Assembly (NCBI RefSeq): GCF_026626635.1
Contig: NZ_JAPNKA010000001.1
Location: forward strand, 5,270,001 to 5,334,000
Origin: Archangium lansingense
Lineage (GTDB): Bacteria; Myxococcota; Myxococcia; Myxococcales; Myxococcaceae
DNA: 64,000 nucleotides
Direction: 5' to 3'
The notes beneath the pieces were generated by a model that was not told the origin of the DNA, ran no database searches, and saw only the letters and a program-made list of their open reading frames with translations. The translations under genes were made by a program, and so were the position numbers. Of this stretch, positions 37,441 to 46,665 are shown one piece after another (within the stretch, counting starts at the first letter, position 1; every line of letters starts with the position of its first letter).

Positions 37441-39080
37441 TTATTTGTTTGGTTCTTGGATTACAAACTTATCCTTGCCAATTGGCAGTTCGACCTGTGG
37501 CGTACATACTGCTGCGGGCTTTTCGCTTTCTTCGACTAATGGCAATGGTCGGACATCGACCGACACAGATTTTCGAGGAAGCGCCAACTGAGGAGGTGAA
37601 AGCACGTAGGCTTGAATGTTCTCCTCGGCTTCTTGAGGGGTTTCGTAAAAATGGACTGTCTTTATTGGTTTTTCATGGCCATTCTTGTTGGTCAAAACGC
37701 CGTATTGTATCTTTCGAACATCGAAGTAGGCACGGAGAATGCGAATGTCGACAACGGGGATGTCCCGTAGCACTAAGCCAGCCCCGATGGGAGTGCTGGT
37801 TAGGACGACTGGAATGACCTTTAGTTTCTCGGGGGTCCATCCGCCCTTTCGTGGGATATATGTCAGTGATTCTGTGATGTTGCTTTTGAACTTATTGGCC
37901 TTGCGTTCGATCTGGGTGATTGCGCCAAGTAGGGTGTTGTAGTAGTGGTGTTTTCCGTTTGGGCTCGACGGGATTAATATGCATTTGGCTTCTCCCAAAA
38001 TCAAGGAGTCTCCAATCCAAAAGGCCAAGTCGATTTGTTCGTTGCCGTCTTTGTGTGGTATTGATAGGTTGTCATCAAATACACCTGCATGTTGCGCCAG
38101 TGGAGAGCGGGAGATAGCTCTAGCCAATTCTCTCCTTGCGTATAATTCGAAGGGGGTGCCTCTGTCTTCCAGATCCAAGCCGCCACGCTTTGTCCAAAAC
38201 TCGACGCTGCGTACTAGGTTGGGTCTGTTGAGTGCGGCAAGGATTGGGACATATTTGCCATCTTGAAGTTTTAAAATTGGCTTGTGCCAAAACTCTTCCC
38301 CTGCGTCGTCGTCCTCGGCCATAATCCCTTCGAAACCTCCTCGTACAAAGTAACTCAAAATCGAGCGGGAGGTGAGGACTGAGCAGTCAAGAGCCTTGCG
38401 AATTATGTCGATCAAATCGCCAGAGGATAGTGTTGGACTGTATTCGTTTAATTTGCGAAGCGCAAAGACCCCAGAGTCTGCGGGCAGGCGAGAAAATAAA
38501 GCTTCGCTTAGGTAGTACAGCGCTTTCCATGCGTTGAGCAGGGTTCGTAGTGTGATTCCTGGTGTTGCTGGTAAGTCTATGTCCATCATTGCTGAGAAAT
38601 ACAGTTCTTCGGCGATGAGGCTTTTGACGAATGGGAGCGGCGGCATATCGCTACGCAGTGGCTCTGGTTTGAAGTGTATTTTTCGGTGTTTTCCGGAGCC
38701 TGAAATGGATTGAACGTATGCTCCACGTGTTGTTCTGTGTTTTAGATGTGCTGGGATTTCACCCCAGGCCTCTATTGCGTGAAAGCTGATTTCATTTGTT
38801 AGGGTTGCTAGTCTGTATTTTGAAATTGCGTCGGCTAGGTGAATTTCACTACGATCCCCTGGGTGCGGGGCTATGAGGTCAACTTCCCCTGAGGTTCGTA
38901 CGCACCAGTCATTCCAAACGCACTCATTCCATAGGTCGACAAGCGCATCGTAAAGAGAGCCAAGATTTAAGTGAAGGTGCAGTCTCCCCAGTACGGCATC
39001 CTGTGGGACGGTTTTGCCCTGGGTTGTGGACTGCGGAGGAGGATTTTTTAGAATGAGTTTTAGTGAGTCTAGGGCGAATC
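37441..39080 (-). pseudogene. AT-rich nuclease-like gene, C-terminal part (PD-(D/E)XK motif)
   Basis: This part continues the gene that starts at 39595, after the 82-bp insertion. Removing the insertion gives one 690-residue protein. The C-terminal half contains NEQIDLAFWIGDSLILGEAK, the D...ExK arrangement of PD-(D/E)XK nucleases, preceded by FELYARRELARAISRSPLAQ and followed by YYNTLLGAITQIERKANKFK. The middle is helical (DSGVFALRKLNEYSPTLSSG). The DNA is strikingly A/T-rich compared with its neighbours, with many TTT/AAA codons, indicating transfer from another source. The family is unrecognised; a defence or mobile-element nuclease is plausible but unproven. Confidence 0.75.
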
Positions 39081-39165
39081 TAAGAGCGCCTAACAAAAAT
39101 AAGGACTGGGCCCTCCCGCCAGAGGGGCGACACCCCTCAAACCTTATTTTTGTTAGGCGCTCTAA
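39081..39165. mobile_element. 79-bp MITE with 21-bp perfect inverted ends and TAA target duplication
   Basis: The element is 39084-39162. Its ends begin GAGCGCCTAACAAAAATA on both strands (21 bp identical as inverted repeats). TAA lies at both outer borders (39081-39083 and 39163-39165). The 82-bp insertion shifts the host frame, and deleting it rejoins ...AVDGL to RFALDSLKL precisely. The same terminus caps the IS5-type transposase remnant at 28581, so this is a non-autonomous derivative of that family. Confidence 0.9.
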
Positions 39166-39595
39166 GCCCGTCTACGGCCGCCTCATCTAGATCCTCAGGG
39201 CCGGCTGCGTTAGCTGATGTCTCCGATTGATACTTCGACTGCACAATTTGCTCTGCTATCAAGACACCATTCCCACTGGCTGACTCCAGCACCATTTCAT
39301 TGATCAATTGAGCTTCTCGGTTCACCGTTCCGCAGTGATAACGAGTCAGTTCGTCCTGGTCGGATATGCCGAAGTCGATGATGGAGGACCTTTTGGTAAT
39401 TGCCTGGAACCGGGGTGCAAACCATTTCCCTGCGTCATATAGGCGCTTGTCTGCATCCGTGGGCGTTGGTATGGCAGAAAATGCTTTTCCCCATTGTTCC
39501 ATGGAGAATTTGAGGACTTGGCTGGGTTGTGGGATTTTGTTTTTTCTAACCTTGGAAACAAAGGTGTTGATGTTTTGTTTTTCTTTTTTGTTCAT
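39166..39595 (-). pseudogene. AT-rich nuclease-like gene, N-terminal part
   Basis: ATG 39595 starts MNKKEKQNINTFVSKVRKNK and runs to AAVDGL before entering the MITE, where it would add RAPNKNKV and stop. The part is charged and helical with no export signal. FAPRFQAITKRSSIIDFGIS and QLINEMVLESASGNGVLIAE are typical stretches. It has the same A/T-rich bias as the C-terminal part. Alone it would make a 152-residue protein without the nuclease motif. Confidence 0.7.
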
Positions 39596-39668
39596 CTGTT
39601 TGTTTGAGAGTGAGTGTTGGTGTGCTTGATACGGCTGTTAAAATTGCTCCAGGGCGTGGGTTTCCTCC

Positions 39669-41423
39669 TCAGTCCTCGCCGAACATCAGCCTGCGCACCA
39701 CCGGCACGGGCGGGTAGCCGTAGGAGACGACGGCGTCGTGGAAGCGCTTCGGGGTGAAGTCTTTGCCCCAGCGTGCCTTCGCCTCCTCGCGCAGCTCCAG
39801 CAGCATCTTCTTGCCCAGCGCGTACACCAGGTAGGTGGGATCGCTCGTGCCGCGGCGGGCCTCCCGCTCTGCGTTGGTGCGCGTCATGTACGCCTCCTCC
39901 TCGAAGAAGCGCACCGCCTGCTCGTACGTCATGCCGCGCGTGTGCAGCGACAGGCCCACCATGTAGCGCGCCAGCCGCTGCAGGTAGAGCGCCAGTTGGT
40001 TCAGCTTCAGCTTGTCCGCCCCCGCTCCCGTGCCGCCGTAGCCTGCCTCCAGCATCATCTGCTCGGTGTACAGGCCCCAGCCTTCGCTGAAGGCGCCGCT
40101 GCCCATCATCCGCCGCACCTTCGAGTCCACCCGATTGGTCCACAAGAACTGCACGTAGTGGCCCGGGTAGGCCTCGTGGATGGAGACGATCTCCAGCGCA
40201 TGGCGGTTGTAGAAGCTCATGTGCTGCTCGGTCTGCTCGGCATTCCAGGCGGGGTCCGGCGGCGTGACGTAGTAGTACGCCTCGGTGGCGCGCATCTCGT
40301 AGGGGCCCGGAGTGCTCATGCTCGCGAAGGAGAGCGCCCGGTTGAAGCTCGGCGTCTCCGCCACCTGGGCCCGTACCTCGCTCGGGATGGTGATGAGCTG
40401 CTGGTCCACCAGGAACTGGCGGATGCCCTCCAGTGTCGCCCGCGTGGTGGGCACCAGCTCCGCCGGCGTGGGGTGCTCCTTGCCCAGCTCCCGGTACACG
40501 TCCATGGGCGCTTTCGTCGCGTCGAGCCGGCGCGCTACCTCGCGGAACTCGTCCTGCGTGCGCTTCAGCTCCGCGCGCCCCCACGTCAGCAGGGTGTCGA
40601 TGTCCTCGGTGACGCCCTCTTCATAGGCGAGCTTCCGGCGGTAGATGGACTCACCAATGGCGAAGTCTCCATTGGAGCGTGGCAGCAGGTCCTCGCGCAG
40701 GAAGCGTACGTAGTCCTCCAGCGCCGCTAGCACCTTCGCCTGCTCCTGCTTGAAGGACTCCTGAAGGGCCGCGTCCTTCACTGGCGCGAAGGCCTGGGGC
40801 AGGGTGCTGGTAAAGAGCGAGCGCGTGCCAGCCGCTTGCTGCAGGGCGATCTCCGTCCACAGCCGGGGCGGGTTCTTCAGTGTCGCCTTGCCCGCGGCGA
40901 ATACCTCGGGCAGCCGCGTCATGCGCGCCACCGCGGAGCGCATCCGCTGCTCGAGCGGCGCGAAGTCCCGGTTGATGAGCGAGTAGACGGAGCTGGAGGC
41001 GAGGCTCAGGTAGGTGTTGGGGTTGCGCTCCCAGCCGCGCACCTCCTGGATGTCCAGGAGGCGGGCCTTCAGGTTGGACTCGAAGATGTCGTAGTCCGCC
41101 CGGTCGAGCGGGGGGAGCTGGGTGCGGTCCACCTGCTGGGGCAGGGCGGCGAGCTCCTGCTCGAGGAAGGCCGCCCAGGCCAGTTGCTCCGCGGCGGTGA
41201 AGCCGGCGAGCTGATCATCGTAGGTGTGCAAGCCGCGGGACGTGGCGGCCAGGGGGAAGCGGCGGAACTGCTCCTCGAAGTGCGCATCGACGAAGCGGCG
41301 CAGGGACTGCTGGGCGGGAGACAGCGCGGGGGCGTCCGCCTGGGGAGCGGGGCGCGAGGTGGCACAAGCGGACAGCAGGACGAGCAGCGCGGCAACGAGC
41401 GCGCGTGTAGACGGTACGTGCAA
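39669..41423 (-). CDS. DUF885-family zinc peptidase-like lipoprotein
   Basis: TTG 41423 lies seven bases behind a strong GGAGG and is the probable start, giving 584 residues. The lipobox LVLLSAC (Cys about 19) follows a short signal. The DUF885 pattern includes VSIHEAYPGHYVQFLWTNRV, with the HEAYPGH zinc motif, and MGSGAFSEGWGLYTEQMMLE with the third ligand Glu. The protein size and order match the family, found widely as predicted exported metallopeptidases. It is a single gene. Confidence 0.87.
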   Translation of the reverse strand: MHVPSTRALVAALLVLLSACATSRPAPQADAPALSPAQQSLRRFVDAHFEEQFRRFPLAATSRGLHTYDDQLAGFTAAEQLAWAAFLEQELAALPQQVDRTQLPPLDRADYDIFESNLKARLLDIQEVRGWERNPNTYLSLASSSVYSLINRDFAPLEQRMRSAVARMTRLPEVFAAGKATLKNPPRLWTEIALQQAAGTRSLFTSTLPQAFAPVKDAALQESFKQEQAKVLAALEDYVRFLREDLLPRSNGDFAIGESIYRRKLAYEEGVTEDIDTLLTWGRAELKRTQDEFREVARRLDATKAPMDVYRELGKEHPTPAELVPTTRATLEGIRQFLVDQQLITIPSEVRAQVAETPSFNRALSFASMSTPGPYEMRATEAYYYVTPPDPAWNAEQTEQHMSFYNRHALEIVSIHEAYPGHYVQFLWTNRVDSKVRRMMGSGAFSEGWGLYTEQMMLEAGYGGTGAGADKLKLNQLALYLQRLARYMVGLSLHTRGMTYEQAVRFFEEEAYMTRTNAEREARRGTSDPTYLVYALGKKMLLELREEAKARWGKDFTPKRFHDAVVSYGYPPVPVVRRLMFGED

Positions 41424-41497
41424 TCAACACCTCCGGTATGGTCGGGAGCCTCGCCCACCCACGTCCCCGCGACAACCCGGGAGCCGAGGAGCAGGAG

Positions 41498-42547
41498 ATG
41501 CATCCGAGCGTGGCCCTCAGCACCGATGACACGGAGGCCTGGGGACTGCCGCTGGCGGGCCCTGGCCTGCTGCTGGACGTCCCTCGCGAGGGCCGCTGGC
41601 GCCAGCCGCCGTCCCTGCATGTCGAGGCCGCGCCGGGCTACCGGCTGCGCCTGAGCAGTGGAGGGCAGCCCCTGCTCTGGGCGCGCATCGACGGCTGGTG
41701 GGACCGGTGTGGCTTCCTCCAGGGCAACGCCAGCGCTCCCTGGGGACTGCCTGCGTTGTCCGCGGCCGACGTGCGGGAGGTGACGCACACGCCGGGAACG
41801 GACCTCTGGTGGGAGGCTTGGGCGTGGCGCCTGGGACGCGCGCTCGCGCAGTCCGAGCGTTCGGTGCTCCACGCGGGCCGATGGTGCCTGCGGCCCCTCC
41901 AGCTCACCCGCGCAGTTGCGGCGTCCCGCTATCCCATCAGCACCATGGAGTGGAGCTTCGGTCAGCCCCCGCTCTCGCCCCACTCACCCGAAGGAGTCCT
42001 TCGCTTCGATCGGTTCCGGGTGGAGTGCTGGGGTTCTTTTGGTGATCCCTCGGAGATTCGCACAGGGGCGGTGATGCCGTTGCGTGCGCCCTCGCCCGAG
42101 GAGGATGGACGGGTGAAGAGCTGGCGCAAGCGCGCTCGGGACGGGACGCTGCCTCCCGTGCTGCTGCTCTACGTGGACCTCCTCATGAAGTGGCTGGTGA
42201 TCGATGGGCATGATCGTCTGCATGCAGCCCTGCTCGAGGGAGTCACGCCGCCTCTGCTGGGGCTCTGGCCGGTCCACGAAGTGGTGTTGCCCGCGATCCC
42301 TGAGAAGTACGAGGGCGTCATGCGGGCGGCGGAGCACCATCTGCGCGCCGGGGCGACACCGGCGCTCGTCGACCGGGTCAATCGCATGCTGCGGGTCAAT
42401 TATGCTCAATGCAGGCGAACCACCGTGACCCGTGGTTGGCCGCTGAAAGGAGGGGTCGACGCCTGGCGGGCCGAGGTGCTCGCCTGGCGCCGATGGAACC
42501 CCTTTCCGGCGGACTCCGAGGACTGGGAGTGGTTCTCTGGCCGCTAG
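41498..42547 (+). CDS. Hypothetical protein with ParB-like segment
   Basis: ATG 41498 follows GAGGAGCAGGAG and gives 349 residues. The protein is Trp- and Arg-rich (WWDRCGFLQGNASAPWGLPA, LWWEAWAWRLGRALAQSERS) and has no signal peptide or membrane helix. A stretch near 225-245 reads VLLLYVDLLMKWLVIDGHDR then LHAALLEG, resembling the substrate loop of ParB/Srx-type proteins (DGHhRL.A), but other ParB motifs are not evident. Such genes occur in myxobacterial genomes as uncharacterised families. Downstream lies a REP-like hairpin. Confidence 0.65.
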   Translation: MHPSVALSTDDTEAWGLPLAGPGLLLDVPREGRWRQPPSLHVEAAPGYRLRLSSGGQPLLWARIDGWWDRCGFLQGNASAPWGLPALSAADVREVTHTPGTDLWWEAWAWRLGRALAQSERSVLHAGRWCLRPLQLTRAVAASRYPISTMEWSFGQPPLSPHSPEGVLRFDRFRVECWGSFGDPSEIRTGAVMPLRAPSPEEDGRVKSWRKRARDGTLPPVLLLYVDLLMKWLVIDGHDRLHAALLEGVTPPLLGLWPVHEVVLPAIPEKYEGVMRAAEHHLRAGATPALVDRVNRMLRVNYAQCRRTTVTRGWPLKGGVDAWRAEVLAWRRWNPFPADSEDWEWFSGR

Positions 42548-42565
42548 TGACTTCATACAGAGGGA

Positions 42566-42602
42566 AGACCCTCACCCTAGCCCTCTCCCAGGGGGAGAGG
42601 GG
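42566..42602. repeat. REP-like hairpin CCCTCTCCC...GGGAGAGGG
   Basis: CCCTCACCCTAGCCCTCTCC and its GGGAGAGGG partner form a 9-bp stem (42581-42601). The same motif is at 47990-48022. It lies between the stops of two convergent genes and may act as a bidirectional terminator. Confidence 0.7.
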
Positions 42603-42627
42603 ACATCCACGGCGCCTGCGGACTATG

Positions 42628-44883
42628 TCAAGCGGCTCCGCTTCGTGTCAGCCGCAGCGACTTGATGAAGGCGAGCAGGTCCTCGATATCGATGGGCTTC
42701 ACGAAGTGATGGCGGAAGCCCGCCGCCTGACTGCGTGTGCGGTCTCCTTCCTGGCCGAAACCCGTGAGCGCGGCGAAGACGGGACTGGCCTCCCCCAGTC
42801 GTTCGTGGATGCGCTCGGCGACCCCGTACCCATCCACCCCGGGCAGGCCAATGTCGAGGAGCGCCACATCCGGGCGGAAGCTCTCGGCTCGAGTCAGCGC
42901 CTGCGGGCAATCGTGCGCCACGGCTGCCTCGTACCCGCTCATGCTCAGCAAGTCGGCCAGCGCCTCGGCGGCATCCACGTTGTCGTCCACCACGAGCACT
43001 CGGACGCGCTTGCTGGACATGCTTTCGGCCCCCGAGAGAACAGGCCCCTGCCGTGTCTCTTGGGGGAGTGGCGCCTCGGCTTGAGCATGCCTCGGCAGCC
43101 AGACCGTGAAGCGGCTGCCCCGGCCAGGTCCTTCGCTGTGTGCCTCGACACAGCCTCCATGCGCCTCGACGAGATTCCGCACCATCGCCAGTCCGATGCC
43201 CAGTCCTCCCTCGCTTCGATCGAACGTGCGAGGGCCCTGGACGAAGGGCTCGAAGAGCTGGGGTATGAGCTCCGGCGTCAACCCCTGACCATCGTCCTCG
43301 ACGATGAGCCTGATGCCGCCGTCGAACTCCCTGGCCCAGAGTTGGATGTGGCCACCCGGAGGTGTGTACTTCGCTGAGTTCGTGAGCAGGTTGGCGACCA
43401 CCTGGGTCAGCCGATCGGCATCCGCCAGCACCTGAAGGCCGGAGGCGGATACATCCGTCACGAGGACGTGTCGCCGCCGCTCGATGAGCGGGGCCGCTGT
43501 CTCCACGGCCCGGGCGACCACGGCGGACAGCTCGATCGGCTCGCGGCGGAGTGAGATCTGTCCGCGAGAGAGCCGGGCCATGTCGAGCAGATCATCCACG
43601 AGGCGGACGACGTGCCGGAGATGCCGCGAGATGACCTCGTGCTCGGGCGCTTGTGCGAGGCCTCGTCTGCGGAGCACCTCTAGAGACGTGACGATCGGCG
43701 CGAGCGGGTTGCGCAGCTCGTGCCCGAGCATGGCGAGGAACACATCCTTGGCCTGGGTGGCCTCGACGGCCTCGGCACGTGCTACCTCGGCGGCGGCGAG
43801 ATGTGCGTCCCTCTCGCGTTCGCGCTCGCGAAGCAGCTGTCCGGAGAGCTCCAGCGCCTCGCCCAGCCTTGCGAGCTCTTGCACGCTGGACGGCTCCATG
43901 TGGGGAGGGTTGCCCTGCGCGAGGGCGGTGGCCGCCTCTGAGGCCTGCTCGATGGAGCGCTCAATGCGCCGGGAGAAGACCCAGGCGCCACCCGCGCTCG
44001 CAAACAGCAGCATGAGCCCGAGTCCTCCGACAGCGAGCATCGAAGCGGTCACAGGTGCATCCAGGACCGAGCGCGGGGTGACGACGGCCGCCGTCCAATC
44101 CGAGGGCTGAGTCCGGCTGAACGCCACGTAGACCGGCGCGCCATCCATCGACACGTCGGGGTACACGCCCTCGATGGTGGCCCGGGTGTTCTTCAAGAAC
44201 GAGGGCGTCGCCGGCTGTCCAACGAAGCGTGCGGGGTCTCGGGTACGTGCGGCGACCCGCCCCTGGTGGTCGACGAGGGTGCGCGTCCACTCCTCGTTCG
44301 CGGTGGACGGGTTGGAGACCACGTTCGCGAGGGACTCGGGGGTGATGACGGCCGTGAGCACGTATCGGAGCTCACCGGCACGTATTACCGGCACCCTGAC
44401 AGGAAAGGCGAGCGCCCGGCGCACCCCCTTCCCGACAGCGACGTCTCCGACAATGGGTTGATGTGTCTCGACGACCCGCGTGAAGCTCTCCTGCTCGGCG
44501 AGGGTAGGAAGGGGAGCGCCCCATGGGTAGGAGGTGTTGAACAGTACCCGTCCATCCGGGGAGAACAGCAGCACTTGCCTCCAGGCTGGCTGGGTACGCC
44601 GCACCCGCTCGCACTCCGCCCGGAAGGACTCCAGCTCGCCGCGATCGAGATGGCTGGACTCCGCCAACGCCTGGAGCGTCCGGATGGAGCCGGACATCTC
44701 CCGCTCGAAGGCCGCCGCGAGTGAGCGCGCCGAACGGACTGCACGCCGCTCGGCATCCTTGCGTTCCAGGCGCGCGAGCTGGAAGACGACGACAGCGGCG
44801 AAGACAACGGCAGGCAGAAGCGTGCCGACCGCGAGCCGGACGAGATGCCAGCGGAGTGGGAGGGATGGGGCTGGAGCGGACAA
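42628..44883 (-). CDS. Hybrid sensor histidine kinase with receiver domain
   Basis: The 751-residue protein probably starts at TTG 44883. A membrane helix near 12-35 and another near 270-295 enclose a dCache-like periplasmic domain (YVLTAVITPESLANVVSNPS, GVYPDVSMDGAPVYVAFS). A HAMP-like and coiled-coil part leads to the H box FLAMLGHELRNPLAPIVTSL and ATPase boxes NLLTNSAKYT, DDGQGL and GGLGIGLAMVRN. The C-terminal receiver has DDNVDAAEALADLL, phospho-Asp in VALLDIGLPG, and FVKPID. It can therefore relay phosphate internally. No separate response regulator is adjacent. Confidence 0.9.
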   Translation of the reverse strand: MSAPAPSLPLRWHLVRLAVGTLLPAVVFAAVVVFQLARLERKDAERRAVRSARSLAAAFEREMSGSIRTLQALAESSHLDRGELESFRAECERVRRTQPAWRQVLLFSPDGRVLFNTSYPWGAPLPTLAEQESFTRVVETHQPIVGDVAVGKGVRRALAFPVRVPVIRAGELRYVLTAVITPESLANVVSNPSTANEEWTRTLVDHQGRVAARTRDPARFVGQPATPSFLKNTRATIEGVYPDVSMDGAPVYVAFSRTQPSDWTAAVVTPRSVLDAPVTASMLAVGGLGLMLLFASAGGAWVFSRRIERSIEQASEAATALAQGNPPHMEPSSVQELARLGEALELSGQLLRERERERDAHLAAAEVARAEAVEATQAKDVFLAMLGHELRNPLAPIVTSLEVLRRRGLAQAPEHEVISRHLRHVVRLVDDLLDMARLSRGQISLRREPIELSAVVARAVETAAPLIERRRHVLVTDVSASGLQVLADADRLTQVVANLLTNSAKYTPPGGHIQLWAREFDGGIRLIVEDDGQGLTPELIPQLFEPFVQGPRTFDRSEGGLGIGLAMVRNLVEAHGGCVEAHSEGPGRGSRFTVWLPRHAQAEAPLPQETRQGPVLSGAESMSSKRVRVLVVDDNVDAAEALADLLSMSGYEAAVAHDCPQALTRAESFRPDVALLDIGLPGVDGYGVAERIHERLGEASPVFAALTGFGQEGDRTRSQAAGFRHHFVKPIDIEDLLAFIKSLRLTRSGAA

Positions 44884-44997
44884 GGGCAGACTCGGCGGAA
44901 CCGTATATTGAGCACCGGGAGCGGTGCAAACCGGGGCCAGGCCTGAATGTCTTACCGATCGCTGGAATGCCGGGGACCTGGTGCTAGCGTGTTCCCC

Positions 44998-45372
44998 ATG
45001 CCGACGAAGAAGAAAGCGGCCAAAGCTCGAGGTGTGTCATTCGAGACCGTCAGGCAGCTCGCGCTCGAGCTGCCGGGTATCGAAGAAGGAACGTCCTATG
45101 GCACGCCAGCCTTCAAGGTACGCGGGAAGCTGGTGGCACGGCTCCGCGAGGATGGCGAGACCCTGGTCGTCAAGATTGACTTCTCCGACAGGGATCTCCT
45201 CATGCAGGCGGATCCAGACACCTTCTTCGTTACGGATCACTACGTGGGCTATCCAATGATGCTCGTGCGGCTCTCCTCCGTGCGTCGCGAGCAGCTCCGC
45301 ATCCTGCTCGAGGACGCCTGGCGCGGTGAGGCGCCGAAGCGGCTGGTGAGTGCGCACGACGCCGAGTCGTGA
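44998..45372 (+). CDS. MmcQ/YjbR-family protein
   Basis: ATG 44998 gives 124 residues. The N-terminal basic stretch precedes VSFETVRQLALELPGIEEGT, SYGTPAFKVRGKLVARLRED, GYPMMLVRLSSVRREQLRIL, typical of the MmcQ/YjbR double-wing fold. These small cytoplasmic proteins are thought to bind DNA or regulate, but the function is unproven. A single gene between the hybrid kinase and a small membrane-protein gene. Confidence 0.85.
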   Translation: MPTKKKAAKARGVSFETVRQLALELPGIEEGTSYGTPAFKVRGKLVARLREDGETLVVKIDFSDRDLLMQADPDTFFVTDHYVGYPMMLVRLSSVRREQLRILLEDAWRGEAPKRLVSAHDAES

Positions 45373-45390
45373 ATCGGTTGCTTCGCGGCT

Positions 45391-45573
45391 TCAGCAGTAC
45401 GCCACGGGCGCCTTGCTGGTGAAGAGGAGCAGGGGGCGCACGAGCGCGTCGAGCTCGGCTTCGTGTTTGCGTTGCTGAGCCGCGTTGCTCCGGAGCTCCT
45501 TCTTCCCGGACAGCAGGTAGCTCGCGCTGATGATCGCGAAGGTCGTGACGTAGATGACGAGTTCAAGGTTCAT
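45391..45573 (-). CDS. Small single-helix membrane protein
   Basis: ATG 45573 sits behind GGAGAGGGTC; 60 residues. MNLELVIYVTTFAIISASYL is an N-terminal membrane helix, followed by a charged cytoplasmic tail (KKELRSNAAQQRKHEAELDA). It ends LLLFTSKAPVAYC. Family not recognised; the good ribosome site and helix argue for a real gene. Convergent with the MmcQ gene. Confidence 0.6.
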   Translation of the reverse strand: MNLELVIYVTTFAIISASYLLSGKKELRSNAAQQRKHEAELDALVRPLLLFTSKAPVAYC

Positions 45574-45699
45574 GACCCTCTCCATTCCTGCCAGGGCTGG
45601 CATTTACACTGGATAGGGTCTGGCTCTGGGCTTTGTGACTGGCTGTGGAGAAGGCAGTCATGCCCGCGGAGCGAGCGGGCGGGCAGGGGCCTCGGGGGC

Positions 45700-46638
45700 T
45701 CACCGGGTGGAGACGCCGGACAGCGACGTCGAGAGGCGTGTCGGCTCGACGTGCACCACCACGTCCACCACCTCAGGGAACTCCGCCTGCAGCCGAGCCT
45801 CCACGGCGTCGGCCAATTCGTGGGCTCGTGCAGTGGTGAGCTGTGGATCCACTTCGATCTTCAGGTCCACGTACACCGTCCCCTCCATGCCTCGGCTGCG
45901 CACGTCACGGCACGAGCGCACGCCGTGCACCTGGAGGGTGAGGCTCTCCACCTTCTGCGGATCCAACCGCGCCGTGTCCGAGAGGATACCCACCGCCTGC
46001 TTGACGATGCTCCACGCCACCCGGGCCACCACCACCAGCACCCCCAGCGTGACGAAGCCGTCTGCCTTCGGGAAGCCCAGCCATACCAGGCCCATCGAGC
46101 CGAGCACCGCCAGCGTGACGCCCACGTCCGATAGGGTGTGCCTCGCGTCCGCCAGCAGCAGCGGGCTCTTCAGCTTCTCGCCCTGCTTGCGCTCCAGCGT
46201 GGTGACGGCCAGGTTGACGAACAGTGTGCCCACCATCACTCCCGCCATGAGCGGGGTCACCGTGGGGTGGCGGTCGTGCAACAGCGAGTCGAGCGCCATG
46301 CGCCCCAGCTCCAGCATGGCGATGCCGATCAGCGCCCCGATGCCCAGCGAGGCCAGCGCCTCGAACTTGCCGTGGCCGTAGGGGTGGTCCTCGTCCGCGG
46401 GCCGGGAGGCCACGGACATGGCCACCAGTCCGAGCACGTTGGAGCCTCCGTCGATGAAGGAGTGCACGCCGTCCGCGGTCACCGCGGCCGAGTTGCTCAT
46501 CCATCCGATGACAACCTTGGCCAGCGCCACGGCCCAGTTGGCCAGGAGGATGGCGGCGAGCACATTGCGCACCTTCCGGTTGCGCTCAATGAGGGAGGAG
46601 GCGTCCACGTGGCGCACCCTAGTGTCAACGAGGTCCAT
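45700..46638 (-). CDS. Cation diffusion facilitator (zinc/metal efflux)
   Basis: ATG 46638 follows GGAGG; 312 residues. Six membrane helices and the CDF signature are present: SNSAAVTADGVHSFIDGGSN with the HxxxD metal site (H59, D63), DEDHPYGHGKFEALAS, and a second site ADARHTLSDVGVTLAV. The cytoplasmic C-terminal domain (VESLTLQVHGVRSCRDVRSR) carries further histidines. The protein exchanges Zn(II) or similar cations for protons at the inner membrane. Confidence 0.92.
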   Translation of the reverse strand: MDLVDTRVRHVDASSLIERNRKVRNVLAAILLANWAVALAKVVIGWMSNSAAVTADGVHSFIDGGSNVLGLVAMSVASRPADEDHPYGHGKFEALASLGIGALIGIAMLELGRMALDSLLHDRHPTVTPLMAGVMVGTLFVNLAVTTLERKQGEKLKSPLLLADARHTLSDVGVTLAVLGSMGLVWLGFPKADGFVTLGVLVVVARVAWSIVKQAVGILSDTARLDPQKVESLTLQVHGVRSCRDVRSRGMEGTVYVDLKIEVDPQLTTARAHELADAVEARLQAEFPEVVDVVVHVEPTRLSTSLSGVSTR

Positions 46639-46665
46639 ACGCGAGCCTCCCCGAGGCTGGGGGGC

